DNA from: Hassallia byssoidea VB512170
Lineage (GTDB): Bacteria > Cyanobacteriota > Cyanobacteriia > Cyanobacteriales > Nostocaceae
Length of the DNA stretch: 47,400 nt
NCBI RefSeq assembly: GCF_000817785.2
Contig: NZ_JTCM02000050.1
Coordinates: 1-47,400 of the forward strand
Direction of reading: 5' to 3'
The notes under the pieces were generated by a model. It did not search any database. It was given only the letters and a program-made list of their open reading frames with translations, and had not been told where the DNA came from. Shown in pieces: positions 24,893 through 32,670 of this stretch; positions within the stretch are counted from its first letter, which is position 1; every line of letters starts with the position of its first letter. A program made the position numbers and the translations under genes.

Positions 24893-26797
24893 ATGAGTAT
24901 TATTACATTACAATCAATCAATAAAGACTTTGGCATCAAAGAAATTTTAAAAGATGCCAGCTTTAGTCTCGATGCAACTGATAAAGTCGGCTTAATTGGC
25001 ACTAACGGTTCTGGCAAATCAACATTATTAAAAATGATTGCCGGACTAGAATCACTTGATAGCGGTCAAATTTTAGTTAATAATTCTAAAATTATCTATC
25101 TTCCCCAGCAACCAGACTTAGACGAAAATCGCACAGTTTTAGAGCAAGTTTTTGCTGACAGCGGTGAACAAATGGCTTTGGTGCGCGAGTATGAAGAACT
25201 TTCTGATAAAATAGCTCACAATTCAGATGATAATCAGTTAATGTCCCGCTTGTCTGCGGTCATGCAAAAGATGGAAGCGACTGGTGCTTGGGAGTTAGAA
25301 ACTAACGCCAAAATCATCCTAACAAAGTTAGGAATTTCCGACTTTAACGCGACTATCGGCACATTATCTGGAGGCTATCGCAAGCGCATTGCTTTAGCAA
25401 CAGCTTTGCTTTCAGAACCCGATGTTTTACTCATGGATGAGCCGACAAACCATTTAGATGCTCTTTCTGTAGAATGGTTGCAAACGTACCTGCATCGTTT
25501 TCGCGGGGCACTTTTATTAATAACTCACGATCGCTACTTTTTAGATCGCGTTACCAATCGTATCATAGAAATTGACCGAGGCGACATTTACACATACTCA
25601 GGTAACTACTCATACTATCTAGAAAAGAAAGCTTTAGCGGAAGAATCTGCTGTTAGCAGTCAACGCAAACATCAAGGTGTATTGCGACGCGAATTAGAAT
25701 GGCTAAAAAAAGGACCCAAGGCAAGAAGTACAAAGCAAAAAGCGAGAATAGATCGCGTCCACGCGATGCAAGAAGCTGAGTTTAAACAAGTTCAGGGTAA
25801 AGTAGATATTTCTACAGTTGGTCGTCGCATTGGCAAAAAAGTTATTGAATTAAATAACATATCCAAAGCATACAACGGACGCACTTTAATTAAAGACTTT
25901 ACCTACAATTTTAGTCCAGAAGACCGCATCGGCATTATTGGTGGTAACGGTGCAGGTAAATCCACTTTAATGGATATTATCACCAAACGCATTCAGCCAG
26001 ATTCCGGGAATGTAGAAATTGGTTCTACAATTCACATCGGTTATTTTGACCAGCATTCGGAAGAATTACTCACAGCGTTAGACGAAAATCAGCGCGTAAT
26101 TGATTATATCAAAGAAGAAGGCGAATTTGTCAAAATTTCTGATGGAACTCAAATTACAGCTTCGCAAATGTTAGAGCGCTTTTTGTTTCCTGGAAATCAG
26201 CAATATGCACCAATTCATAAACTTTCTGGTGGTGAAAAACGACGTTTATTTTTATTGCGCGTTCTCATGAGCGCACCTAACGTATTGATTCTCGATGAAC
26301 CGACAAACGACTTAGATGTGCAAACATTAGCAGTGCTAGAAGAATATTTAGAAGATTTTTCTGGATGTGTAATTGTAGTTTCTCACGATCGCTACTTTTT
26401 AGACAGAACAATTGACAAAATTTTCGCTTTGGAAGAAGGGGGAAATTTACGCGAATATCCCGGTAACTACTCAATTTATCTCGACTACAAAAAAGCCGAA
26501 GAAGCAGCACTACAACAAATCGCTCCCGCTAAAGAAAAGCCAAAAATCGATGCGGAACCGAAAAAGACAGAAAATAAAAAGCGTCGAATATCCACTTGGG
26601 AAAAGCGAGAATTTGAGCAATTGGAAGGGAAAATTGCTCAGTTAGAAGACGAGAAAGCACAAGTAGAAAAAGCGTTGACAAACGTTGCACCAGGTAATTA
26701 TACTCAAGTGCAGAAATTGTACGATCAAGTGGAAGAACTCAAGCAAGCGATCGATGTAGCGACTGAACGTTGGATGGAATTAGCAGAGATGGATTGA
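24893..26797 (+). CDS. ABC-F ATPase (Uup/EttA-like)
   Basis: 634 aa with two complete ABC domains and no membrane segments. Domain 1: GTNGSGKSTLLKMIAG, LSGGYRKRIALATALL, LLMDEPTNHLD. Domain 2: GGNGAGKSTLMDIITKR, LSGGEKRRLFLLRVLM, LILDEPTNDLD. A basic linker between the domains (QGVLRRELEWLKKGPKARSTKQKARIDR, about 262-289) is the family P-site tRNA-interaction motif. The C-terminal 90 residues are Glu/Lys-rich coiled coil (KREFEQLEGKIAQLEDEKAQ), as in Uup. ABC-F proteins act on the ribosome. The start ATG lacks a strong ribosome binding site (TCTAAAATTATATG). Confidence 0.92.
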   Translation: MSIITLQSINKDFGIKEILKDASFSLDATDKVGLIGTNGSGKSTLLKMIAGLESLDSGQILVNNSKIIYLPQQPDLDENRTVLEQVFADSGEQMALVREYEELSDKIAHNSDDNQLMSRLSAVMQKMEATGAWELETNAKIILTKLGISDFNATIGTLSGGYRKRIALATALLSEPDVLLMDEPTNHLDALSVEWLQTYLHRFRGALLLITHDRYFLDRVTNRIIEIDRGDIYTYSGNYSYYLEKKALAEESAVSSQRKHQGVLRRELEWLKKGPKARSTKQKARIDRVHAMQEAEFKQVQGKVDISTVGRRIGKKVIELNNISKAYNGRTLIKDFTYNFSPEDRIGIIGGNGAGKSTLMDIITKRIQPDSGNVEIGSTIHIGYFDQHSEELLTALDENQRVIDYIKEEGEFVKISDGTQITASQMLERFLFPGNQQYAPIHKLSGGEKRRLFLLRVLMSAPNVLILDEPTNDLDVQTLAVLEEYLEDFSGCVIVVSHDRYFLDRTIDKIFALEEGGNLREYPGNYSIYLDYKKAEEAALQQIAPAKEKPKIDAEPKKTENKKRRISTWEKREFEQLEGKIAQLEDEKAQVEKALTNVAPGNYTQVQKLYDQVEELKQAIDVATERWMELAEMD

Positions 26798-26872
26798 GAG
26801 AATTAAATTCCACCGACGAGGATGTTTGCGGATATCGGCTAATAATTCTTCTCGTGTCACATTTATGGCTAA

Positions 26873-27125
26873 AGTCGAATTTAATAAGCAAAATGAGCTT
26901 TTACTTTCTCAAAATGCCATTTGACTTACTCATTTCGGTGTTTTCCGCAAGCAAAATGCCTTTTGACTTACTCAAAATGCCTTTTGACTTTCTCATTTTG
27001 GTGTTTTCCGCAAGCAAAATCAGCTTTGACTTTCTCAAACCCCAGTTTGCTTTCTCATTTTGGTGTTTTCCGCAAGCAAAATCAGCTTTGACTTTCTCAA
27101 ACCCCAGTTTGCTTTCTCATTTAAG
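26873..27125. repeat. 62-63-bp tandem repeat array
   Basis: A unit with GGTGTTTTCCGCAAGCAAAA, then CTTTGACTTTCTCAAA and CTTTCTCATTTT begins at 26937, 27000 and 27062 (periods 63 and 62), with a diverged further copy before 26937. The two last units are almost identical. The open frame through it (from 26770) is an artefact of a period divisible by three in part. It directly follows the ABC-F stop codon. Confidence 0.85.
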
Positions 27126-27202
27126 TAATTCACGCAGTCATCACAACTATCGCTAATGCGATCGCTTGCCGATGCATTTAAAAACACTTGGATGCAGTTC
27201 CA

Positions 27203-27242
27203 CAACACCCCTCTTTTTAACAAGGAGAAAAAAAGGGGGTGA
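27203..27242. repeat. Hairpin ACCCCTCTTTTT/AAAAAAAGGGGGT
   Basis: Inverted arms with a 9-base loop in the 790-bp gene-free stretch 26798-27586; looks like a bidirectional terminator or repeat relic. Confidence 0.5.
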
Positions 27243-27423
27243 GGTTTTATGTATCTCACTCAACCGAGAATCGCTATAGTTGAGGGATTTTGGCGTTAGT
27301 ATAAATAAAATCGACAAGCGATCGCTTTTGGGCTATCTTTCTTTTGACCGGAATCGTAGAATTTGAAAGTGTAGCTTATCAGTGCGTAGATACAGATATC
27401 TTGCATAAATCAAAAATTAAGAA

Positions 27424-27490
27424 CCCCACCCCGCAAAAGCTGTGCTTTAGCTCCCCTCCCCGCTTGCGGGGAGGGGTTGGGGGTGGGGTG
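27424..27490. repeat. CCCCTCCCCGC palindromic repeat
   Basis: Core CCCCTCCCCGC-TT-GCGGGGAGGGG (27453-27476) inside outer CCCCACCCC (27424-) and GGGGGTGGGG (-27490). A well-known type of high-copy repeat in cyanobacterial intergenic DNA. Confidence 0.75.
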
Positions 27491-27586
27491 TTATGGAATG
27501 AGTGCAATAAGTCTATCAATGTCTAGCCAGAGGCTCAAAGGAAGATTTTCAGCCTAAAATATTATGTAATAAAACCCTACCCTGCC

Positions 27587-28699
27587 ATGACCGATGAAAT
27601 TCCAGTCAAAAAAATCTTAATGTTGTCAGCCAATCCCAAAGGTACGAAACAACTGCGTTTGGGTGAGGAGATTCGTGAAATTAAGGAAGGGTTACAACTA
27701 GCCAGACAACGCGACAGATTTAAGATAGAGTCGGCAGAAGCAGTGCGCGACATAGATATTCACCGCTCTATTCTGAATCACGAACCCCAGATTATACATT
27801 TTTCTGGACATGGTGCAGGGGAACCGGGCTTAATATTTGAAGATAACACCGGACAACAAAAGCTAGTGGATGCAGAAGCATTAGCTGGACTGTTTGACTT
27901 GTTTGCAGATCAAGTAGAATGTGTATTACTTAATGCTTGCTATTCCGAGATTCAAGCCAAAGCGATCGCCCAACACATTAATTATGTTATCGGCATGAGT
28001 CAAGAAATTGGCGATAAAGCCGCCATTAAATTTGCTGTTGGTTTTTACGATGCTCTGGGGGCTGGAAGAAGCGTTGAATTTGCATATAAACTTGGTTGTA
28101 GAGTCATCCGCATGGCAGGGATTCAAGAGCATTTGACACCTCAACTGTTGAGAAAAGAAGATTTGCATGGGGAAAGTATAAATACCACACCCGTACCAAC
28201 TTCACCCCCACCCGATGCTCGCAAAGCAACCGTTGTTTCTCCTCCAACTACACCAGAAGAAACTACTATTACCAAGTATCGTCAGAAAGTTGAAGAATTT
28301 GCTGCTGATGGCGTGATTGATGATGACATTGAATCCCTCATATTAAATAGTTTACAGAAAAAGTTAGGATTAACGGATGAACAAGCCCGTGAAGTCCAAG
28401 AAGAAGTATTAGAGCCTTATCAGATTTACAAGCAACAATTTACCAAGAAAGTAGCTGAACAAGGATACCCACTGGGGGAAAAAGCTGAAGCTGAATTAAA
28501 GAAGTTGCAAAACTACTACGGAATTAAAGACGAGTACATAAATTCACTCAAACAAGAAGAGGAACAACAAGAAGCCGAAAAACTACGACAACGAAAACAA
28601 CAAGAAGCCGAAAAACTACGACAATACGACAATGAATATATGAAGCTTGTTAGACCACATACAAGTTTTTGGACTGAGTTTTGGGACTGGAAGGGTTAG
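27587..28699 (+). CDS. CHAT-domain protein (caspase-like protease fold)
   Basis: 370 aa. Residues 9-190 form a CHAT (caspase-HetF-associated) domain: KKILMLSANPKGTKQLRLG at the start, catalytic His in IIHFSGHGAGEPG at about residue 74, catalytic Cys in VLLNACYSE at about residue 112, then VIGMSQEIGDKAAIKFAVGFYDALGAG. Residues 225-320 form a helical domain (TITKYRQKVEEFAADGVIDDD..LGLTDEQAREVQEEVLEPY) often fused to NTPase or kinase modules in cyanobacterial conflict-type proteins. The C-terminal 60 residues are Glu/Gln/Arg-rich coiled coil with a duplicated EAEKLRQ. Possible role: protease effector in a signalling or conflict pathway. It stands alone here without an NTPase partner. Confidence 0.8.
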   Translation: MTDEIPVKKILMLSANPKGTKQLRLGEEIREIKEGLQLARQRDRFKIESAEAVRDIDIHRSILNHEPQIIHFSGHGAGEPGLIFEDNTGQQKLVDAEALAGLFDLFADQVECVLLNACYSEIQAKAIAQHINYVIGMSQEIGDKAAIKFAVGFYDALGAGRSVEFAYKLGCRVIRMAGIQEHLTPQLLRKEDLHGESINTTPVPTSPPPDARKATVVSPPTTPEETTITKYRQKVEEFAADGVIDDDIESLILNSLQKKLGLTDEQAREVQEEVLEPYQIYKQQFTKKVAEQGYPLGEKAEAELKKLQNYYGIKDEYINSLKQEEEQQEAEKLRQRKQQEAEKLRQYDNEYMKLVRPHTSFWTEFWDWKG

Positions 28700-28844
28700 T
28701 CTCTTCTCTCGCGTCGAGACTTGTAAACTGTAACATATAACGCTTACACGAAATTGTAAAGATTCACAAACAAGTCATTACCCACGAAGTATTGCGGGTT
28801 CTAGGTTTCCGTTACCTGGCACTGGGCATTTTAAAAGCATCTTG

Positions 28845-29122
28845 TTATGTTTGTAGTATGATGCTGGCAAATTGTGGGTTATAACAATTAGCAAAAATAA
28901 ACTTGCACGCTACATTTTCTACCTCTTCGTTACTTGCTTCCCATTCATCCCAAGGCAGCCTCATTTGTCCTGGAGACGATTTCTTCACCTTTTTTTAGCC
29001 TTCAACCCTGCTAATAACTTGCTTAGACAGTAGTTGCGAGTTTCTGGCTTGAGTTTGGGACGATATTTTTTACAGAATCCTCGATACTTTGCAGCGCATT
29101 CATCTAGAGTTTGACGGACATG
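28845..29122 (-). pseudogene. Remnant of an unknown gene, two overlapping frames
   Basis: On the minus strand a frame without a start reads DECAAKYRGFCKKYRPKLK and LSKLLAGLKAKKR, ending with a TGA at 28985-28987. A second frame starts at GTG 28988 within a GTGA overlap and reads MKKSSPGQMRLPWDEWEAS to a stop at 28845. The first looks like the tail of a larger protein with its 5' part lost (stop codons upstream at about 29125). I do not recognise the family. It may be a degraded mobile-element gene pair. Confidence 0.3.
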
Positions 29123-29193
29123 ATATCATCCAATTATTCAATAACTTCTAACAACTAACAACTATAGGACTCATATTTGATTATTGAAATATA

Positions 29194-29226
29194 GGTAGGG
29201 TGCGTTATGCTGAAAGCTAACGCACT
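29194..29226. repeat. GGTAGGGTGCGTTATGC palindrome
   Basis: GGTAGGGTGCGTTATGC, a loop, then GCTAACGCACTATCC: same family as 16067 and 24785. A further GTATAACACACCCTAC at about 29360 is a diverged relative arm. Confidence 0.65.
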
Positions 29227-29296
29227 ATCCTTTATGTTTTGGTGCCGTACTTTCGGCGTAACACCATTCCACTTTAATAATGATACCAATATGTGG

Positions 29297-29325
29297 GTAG
29301 GGGCACGGCAGTGCCGTGCCCCTAC
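29297..29325. repeat. GTAGGGGCACGGCA perfect palindrome
   Basis: Two 14-bp perfect arms, GTAGGGGCACGGCA and TGCCGTGCCCCTAC, around a single base. Dispersed palindrome type of cyanobacterial intergenic DNA. Confidence 0.8.
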
Positions 29326-29436
29326 GAGAAATCTATCTGTATCAAAGTTTTCGTGAATTGGTATAACACACCCTACAATATCTAATGCCTGTTCAAAAAT
29401 CAAATAGTAATCCTATATCCAATAACAACTAATCTT

Positions 29437-29985
29437 CTACGGCTCATACCGTACAATCACTTGACGCGATAATATAGAATTTGCACAATTAACATTACCC
29501 ATCAAACTTTTACAAGCATCTCCAACCTCAGAAAGACCGATGATAATACGAACATGCAAACCGTAATCAGTAGGATAAACCTCATACAAAAACGGTTTGT
29601 CAGTTTCAGCAGTTAAAGCAGCTGCTAAAACTGGTGTAGTACAAATTATCGCTTTTTTATCTGGAGGAATATAAAAATCTATAAAAAAATCGCGATCGCC
29701 TATTTTATTTGTCCAACCACTACCCACCGGATATGTAGACCAGGACATACATTTAAAGTCTAGTCCTTTTTCATACTCAAAACCCTCTTCGACAGCAATT
29801 TTCTGAATCAAACGAGGATTATCTATTTGTTTTTCTTCTAATTGTTTCAGCAACCTATCAACATTTATAATTCTCGCTCTAACAACATCAGCCAATAAAC
29901 AAGTAAACAACCCTAAAAAAATCGCCGTAAACGTTATTATTAACCAATGCTTCTTTATTTTGTAGTTAATAAACATGTTTTTCAT
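29437..29985 (-). CDS. Membrane-anchored hypothetical protein
   Basis: 182 aa with one N-terminal membrane segment (HWLIITFTAIFLGLFTCLLA, residues 13-32), probably an uncleaved anchor, and a soluble remainder likely on the outer side. Features: a short helical QLEEKQIDNPRLIQKIA, then FKCMSWSTYPVGSGWTNK and four further Cys, two near the end in GDACKSLMGNVNCANS that could form a disulphide. No family recognised. Flanked by gene-poor repeat DNA; ATG start confirmed only by frame. Confidence 0.65.
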   Translation of the reverse strand: MKNMFINYKIKKHWLIITFTAIFLGLFTCLLADVVRARIINVDRLLKQLEEKQIDNPRLIQKIAVEEGFEYEKGLDFKCMSWSTYPVGSGWTNKIGDRDFFIDFYIPPDKKAIICTTPVLAAALTAETDKPFLYEVYPTDYGLHVRIIIGLSEVGDACKSLMGNVNCANSILSRQVIVRYEP

Positions 29986-30109
29986 ATTTTATCGATCAGC
30001 TTGTAAATACTAAACAAATGATACCTGCATTTTTCCGGAAAATCTTGCCAAATCTCTAAATTAAACTTCTTTCTTTGCGCCTCTGCGCCTCTGCGTGATA
30101 AAATATTCT

Positions 30110-30592
30110 ATGCTACAATCAACAACCCAAAATCTACGATTCCAAGCTATCCAATTTTTAGAAAAAAGTCCCGAACAACGTTTGCAATTTCTCCAACAAC
30201 TTGGTATAGCTCGTTATGACTTTTTAACCAAAATGCGCTTAAACGAAGCAAACATAAATTGTATAATGCGCTTTTTAGTAAATCCCAATAATCTCAAATT
30301 CCCTAACTTAATCGAAGCCGATTTATCTAACTTAAATTTGGATGAAGTAAACTTGATCCGGGGCAATTTATCAAAAGCGAATCTGCAAAACAGCAGTTTC
30401 AAAAATGCAGATTTACTATTTGCTAATTTTACTAATGCAGATTTAAGAAAGGCAGATTTGCAAGGAGCAACTCTGAATGAAACTATATGGTTAAATGCTC
30501 TTGTAGATGAGTGTCAGTTTGGTGAGGGTATTGGTTTAACAATAAGTCAACGTAAAGATTTACAACTTCGCGGTGCTAGGTTTGATTATTAG
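30110..30592 (+). CDS. Pentapeptide-repeat protein
   Basis: 160 aa from ATG 30110 (a GTG 15 bases upstream is possible). The second half (about residues 70-120) contains A(D/N)LXX repeats: [56 protein letters not shown]. These form a right-handed quadrilateral beta-helix. The N-terminal 65 residues are helical ([20 protein letters not shown]). Function of most cyanobacterial members is unknown. Upstream DNA has a TTGCGCCTCTGCGCCTCTGC repeat of the ACGAACCGC family. Confidence 0.8.
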   Translation: MLQSTTQNLRFQAIQFLEKSPEQRLQFLQQLGIARYDFLTKMRLNEANINCIMRFLVNPNNLKFPNLIEADLSNLNLDEVNLIRGNLSKANLQNSSFKNADLLFANFTNADLRKADLQGATLNETIWLNALVDECQFGEGIGLTISQRKDLQLRGARFDY

Positions 30593-30661
30593 GAAGATGA
30601 TAATTAGAATAACGAACCGCCAAGTACGCCAAGTACGCCAAGAAGAAATAGAACTATATTA

Positions 30662-31831
30662 ATGAGTAGTTGTATGAAGTTGCCACAAAAGTTGATGCTG
30701 CTAGGTTCGGGAGAATTAGGGAAGGAGTTTGTAATTGCTGCTCAACGTTTGGGAAATTATGTAATTGCGGTTGACCGCTATGCTAATGCTCCAGCTATGC
30801 AAGTTGCGGATTGTTTTGAAGTTATTTCGATGCTGAGTGCAGATGATTTAGAAGCGATAGTTAGCAAACATCAGCCTGATTTTATCATACCAGAAATTGA
30901 AGCGATTAGAACGGAAAAGTTACAGGAGTTTGAATCAAGAGGAATTACGGTTATCCCGACGGCAGCGGCTACTAATTATACGATGAATCGTGACAGAATT
31001 AGGGAATTAGCGCATAAGCAATTGGGGATTAGAACTGCTAAATATGGTTATGCGGAAACGTTGGAAGAGTTGATTGCTGTTAGTGATGAAATTAAGTTTC
31101 CTAATGTTGTCAAACCTGTGATGTCATCATCAGGAAAAGGTCAATCTGTAGTGCAGAATTCAAGTGAGGTTGAGAAGGCTTGGGATTATGCGATCGCTAA
31201 TTCTAGAGGTGACAGTCAAAAGGTAATTGTTGAAGAATTTATCAATTTTGAAATTGAGATAACTTTATTGACAATTAAGCAGTGGGATGCACCGACTATT
31301 TTCTGTTCTCCTATCGGTCATCGTCAAGAAAGAGGAGATTATCAAGAGTCTTGGCAACCTGCTATAATTTCCGAAAAAATGATATCGGATGCTGAAGAAA
31401 TTGCCAAACAAGTTACCGACGCTTTAGGAGGTGCGGGAATCTTTGGAGTTGAGTTTTTCATTACCAAAGATGAAGTTATTTTCTCGGAACTTTCTCCCAG
31501 ACCTCATGATACAGGTATGGTAACGTTAATCTCCCAAAATTTGAATGAATTTGAATTGCATTTAAGAGCTATTTTAAATTTGCCCATTCCCAATATAGAA
31601 CAGTTGGGAGCATCAGCCAGTGCGGTAATTTTAGCTTCGCTTTCTTCAGATAATATCGCTTTTACTGGTGTTGCTGATGCCTTGTCAGAAAAAGATGTTG
31701 ATATTAAACTATTTGGTAAACCTAATGCTCATCCATATAGAAGAATGGGGGTAGCTTTAGCGAAAGGTGTTGATGTTCAAGAAGCACGGGAAAAAGCAAC
31801 GAGAGCAGCGAGTAAAATAAAGATTGTTTAA
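30662..31831 (+). CDS. purT: Formate-dependent GAR transformylase (PurT)
   Basis: 389 aa, full length for PurT. It makes formyl-GAR from GAR, formate and ATP in purine synthesis. ATP-grasp enzyme: N-terminal preATP-grasp LMLLGSGELGKEFVIAAQRLG, NRDRIRELA (about 114-122), nucleotide loop VVKPVMSSSGKGQSVV (about 148-163), IVEEFINFEIEITLL, catalytic acidic pair in FGVEFFITKDEVIFSELSPRPHDTGMVT, and a C-terminal LFGKPNAHPYRRMGVALA. It stands alone, with the Uma2 gene 70 bp downstream. A second start 12 bases in is possible. Confidence 0.95.
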   Translation: MSSCMKLPQKLMLLGSGELGKEFVIAAQRLGNYVIAVDRYANAPAMQVADCFEVISMLSADDLEAIVSKHQPDFIIPEIEAIRTEKLQEFESRGITVIPTAAATNYTMNRDRIRELAHKQLGIRTAKYGYAETLEELIAVSDEIKFPNVVKPVMSSSGKGQSVVQNSSEVEKAWDYAIANSRGDSQKVIVEEFINFEIEITLLTIKQWDAPTIFCSPIGHRQERGDYQESWQPAIISEKMISDAEEIAKQVTDALGGAGIFGVEFFITKDEVIFSELSPRPHDTGMVTLISQNLNEFELHLRAILNLPIPNIEQLGASASAVILASLSSDNIAFTGVADALSEKDVDIKLFGKPNAHPYRRMGVALAKGVDVQEAREKATRAASKIKIV

Positions 31832-31903
31832 ACCTCGTCTACCTTGATAACCGTAGTTTTCTGCCCAGAAAATATTAGCAGCACAAGAATAGGTGGTATA
31901 TTT

Positions 31904-32494
31904 ATGCAGTTAGAAACACAAAAACGTCATTACACACCTGAAGAATATTTAGAACTTGAACAAAAGGCAGAATATAAAAGCGAATACCGCGATGGAGAAA
32001 TCGTTCCGATGACAGGTGGCACTACAAATCATAATCAAATTGCAGGAAACTTTTATGCAAACCTAAAATTTTCCCTAAAAGGGCAAAATTATCGGGTTTA
32101 CATCGGTGATGTGCGTTTATGGATACCGAAGTATCGGCAGCATACATATCCAGATGTGATGGTAATTCAAGGACAACCTGTTTATACGGGAACAAATACG
32201 ACTACCGTAATGAATCCCTCACTAATTGCGGAAGTTTTATCTAAATCAACTCAAAATTATGACCAGGGCAACAAGTTTTTATATTATCGTTCTATCCCAG
32301 AATTTAAGGAATATATTTTAATCGACCAATATCAATATCATGTAATGCATTATGTAAAAACTGCTGATGGTAAATGGATTTTTGATGAAATTGAAGGTGA
32401 ATCTGCAACTTTATCATTTGAAACAATTGATTTTCAAATAGTATTGACCGACCTTTACGAGCAAGTAAATTTTGCGGAAAGTGACGAAGATTAA
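31904..32494 (+). CDS. Uma2-family protein (putative restriction endonuclease fold)
   Basis: 196 aa from ATG 31904, after AGGTGG; an upstream GTG-type frame extension to 31844 is unlikely. N-terminal MQLETQKRHYTPEEYLELEQ and EYRDGEIVPMTGGTTNHNQIAG, then VRLWIPKYRQHTYPDVMVIQ, LIAEVLSKSTQNYDQGNKF and EYILIDQYQ. This is the Uma2/DUF820 family, abundant in cyanobacteria and with a PD-(D/E)XK-like core (Asp in PDV, Glu in EV). The catalytic role is uncertain; many copies per genome. Confidence 0.9.
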   Translation: MQLETQKRHYTPEEYLELEQKAEYKSEYRDGEIVPMTGGTTNHNQIAGNFYANLKFSLKGQNYRVYIGDVRLWIPKYRQHTYPDVMVIQGQPVYTGTNTTTVMNPSLIAEVLSKSTQNYDQGNKFLYYRSIPEFKEYILIDQYQYHVMHYVKTADGKWIFDEIEGESATLSFETIDFQIVLTDLYEQVNFAESDED

Positions 32495-32670
32495 TATTTT
32501 TTAAATTATTTAGTGCTAGTACTGAGATATTTAAGTAAAAATCAATACTACTAATCCGGAGAACGTAATTTCATTTTGACAAATCCAACGCAAGAGTGAT
32601 GTAAACAATTTGCGGAAATGCTACTTTAATTTAGGTATCTATTATCTGACCGTTGTTTTGTCAGACAAAG

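Noticed and set aside
26770-27156. 128-aa frame with KMPFDLL-like repeats
   Set aside because: It starts inside the ABC-F gene and its repeats mirror the 62-63-bp DNA array; the uneven period breaks protein periodicity.
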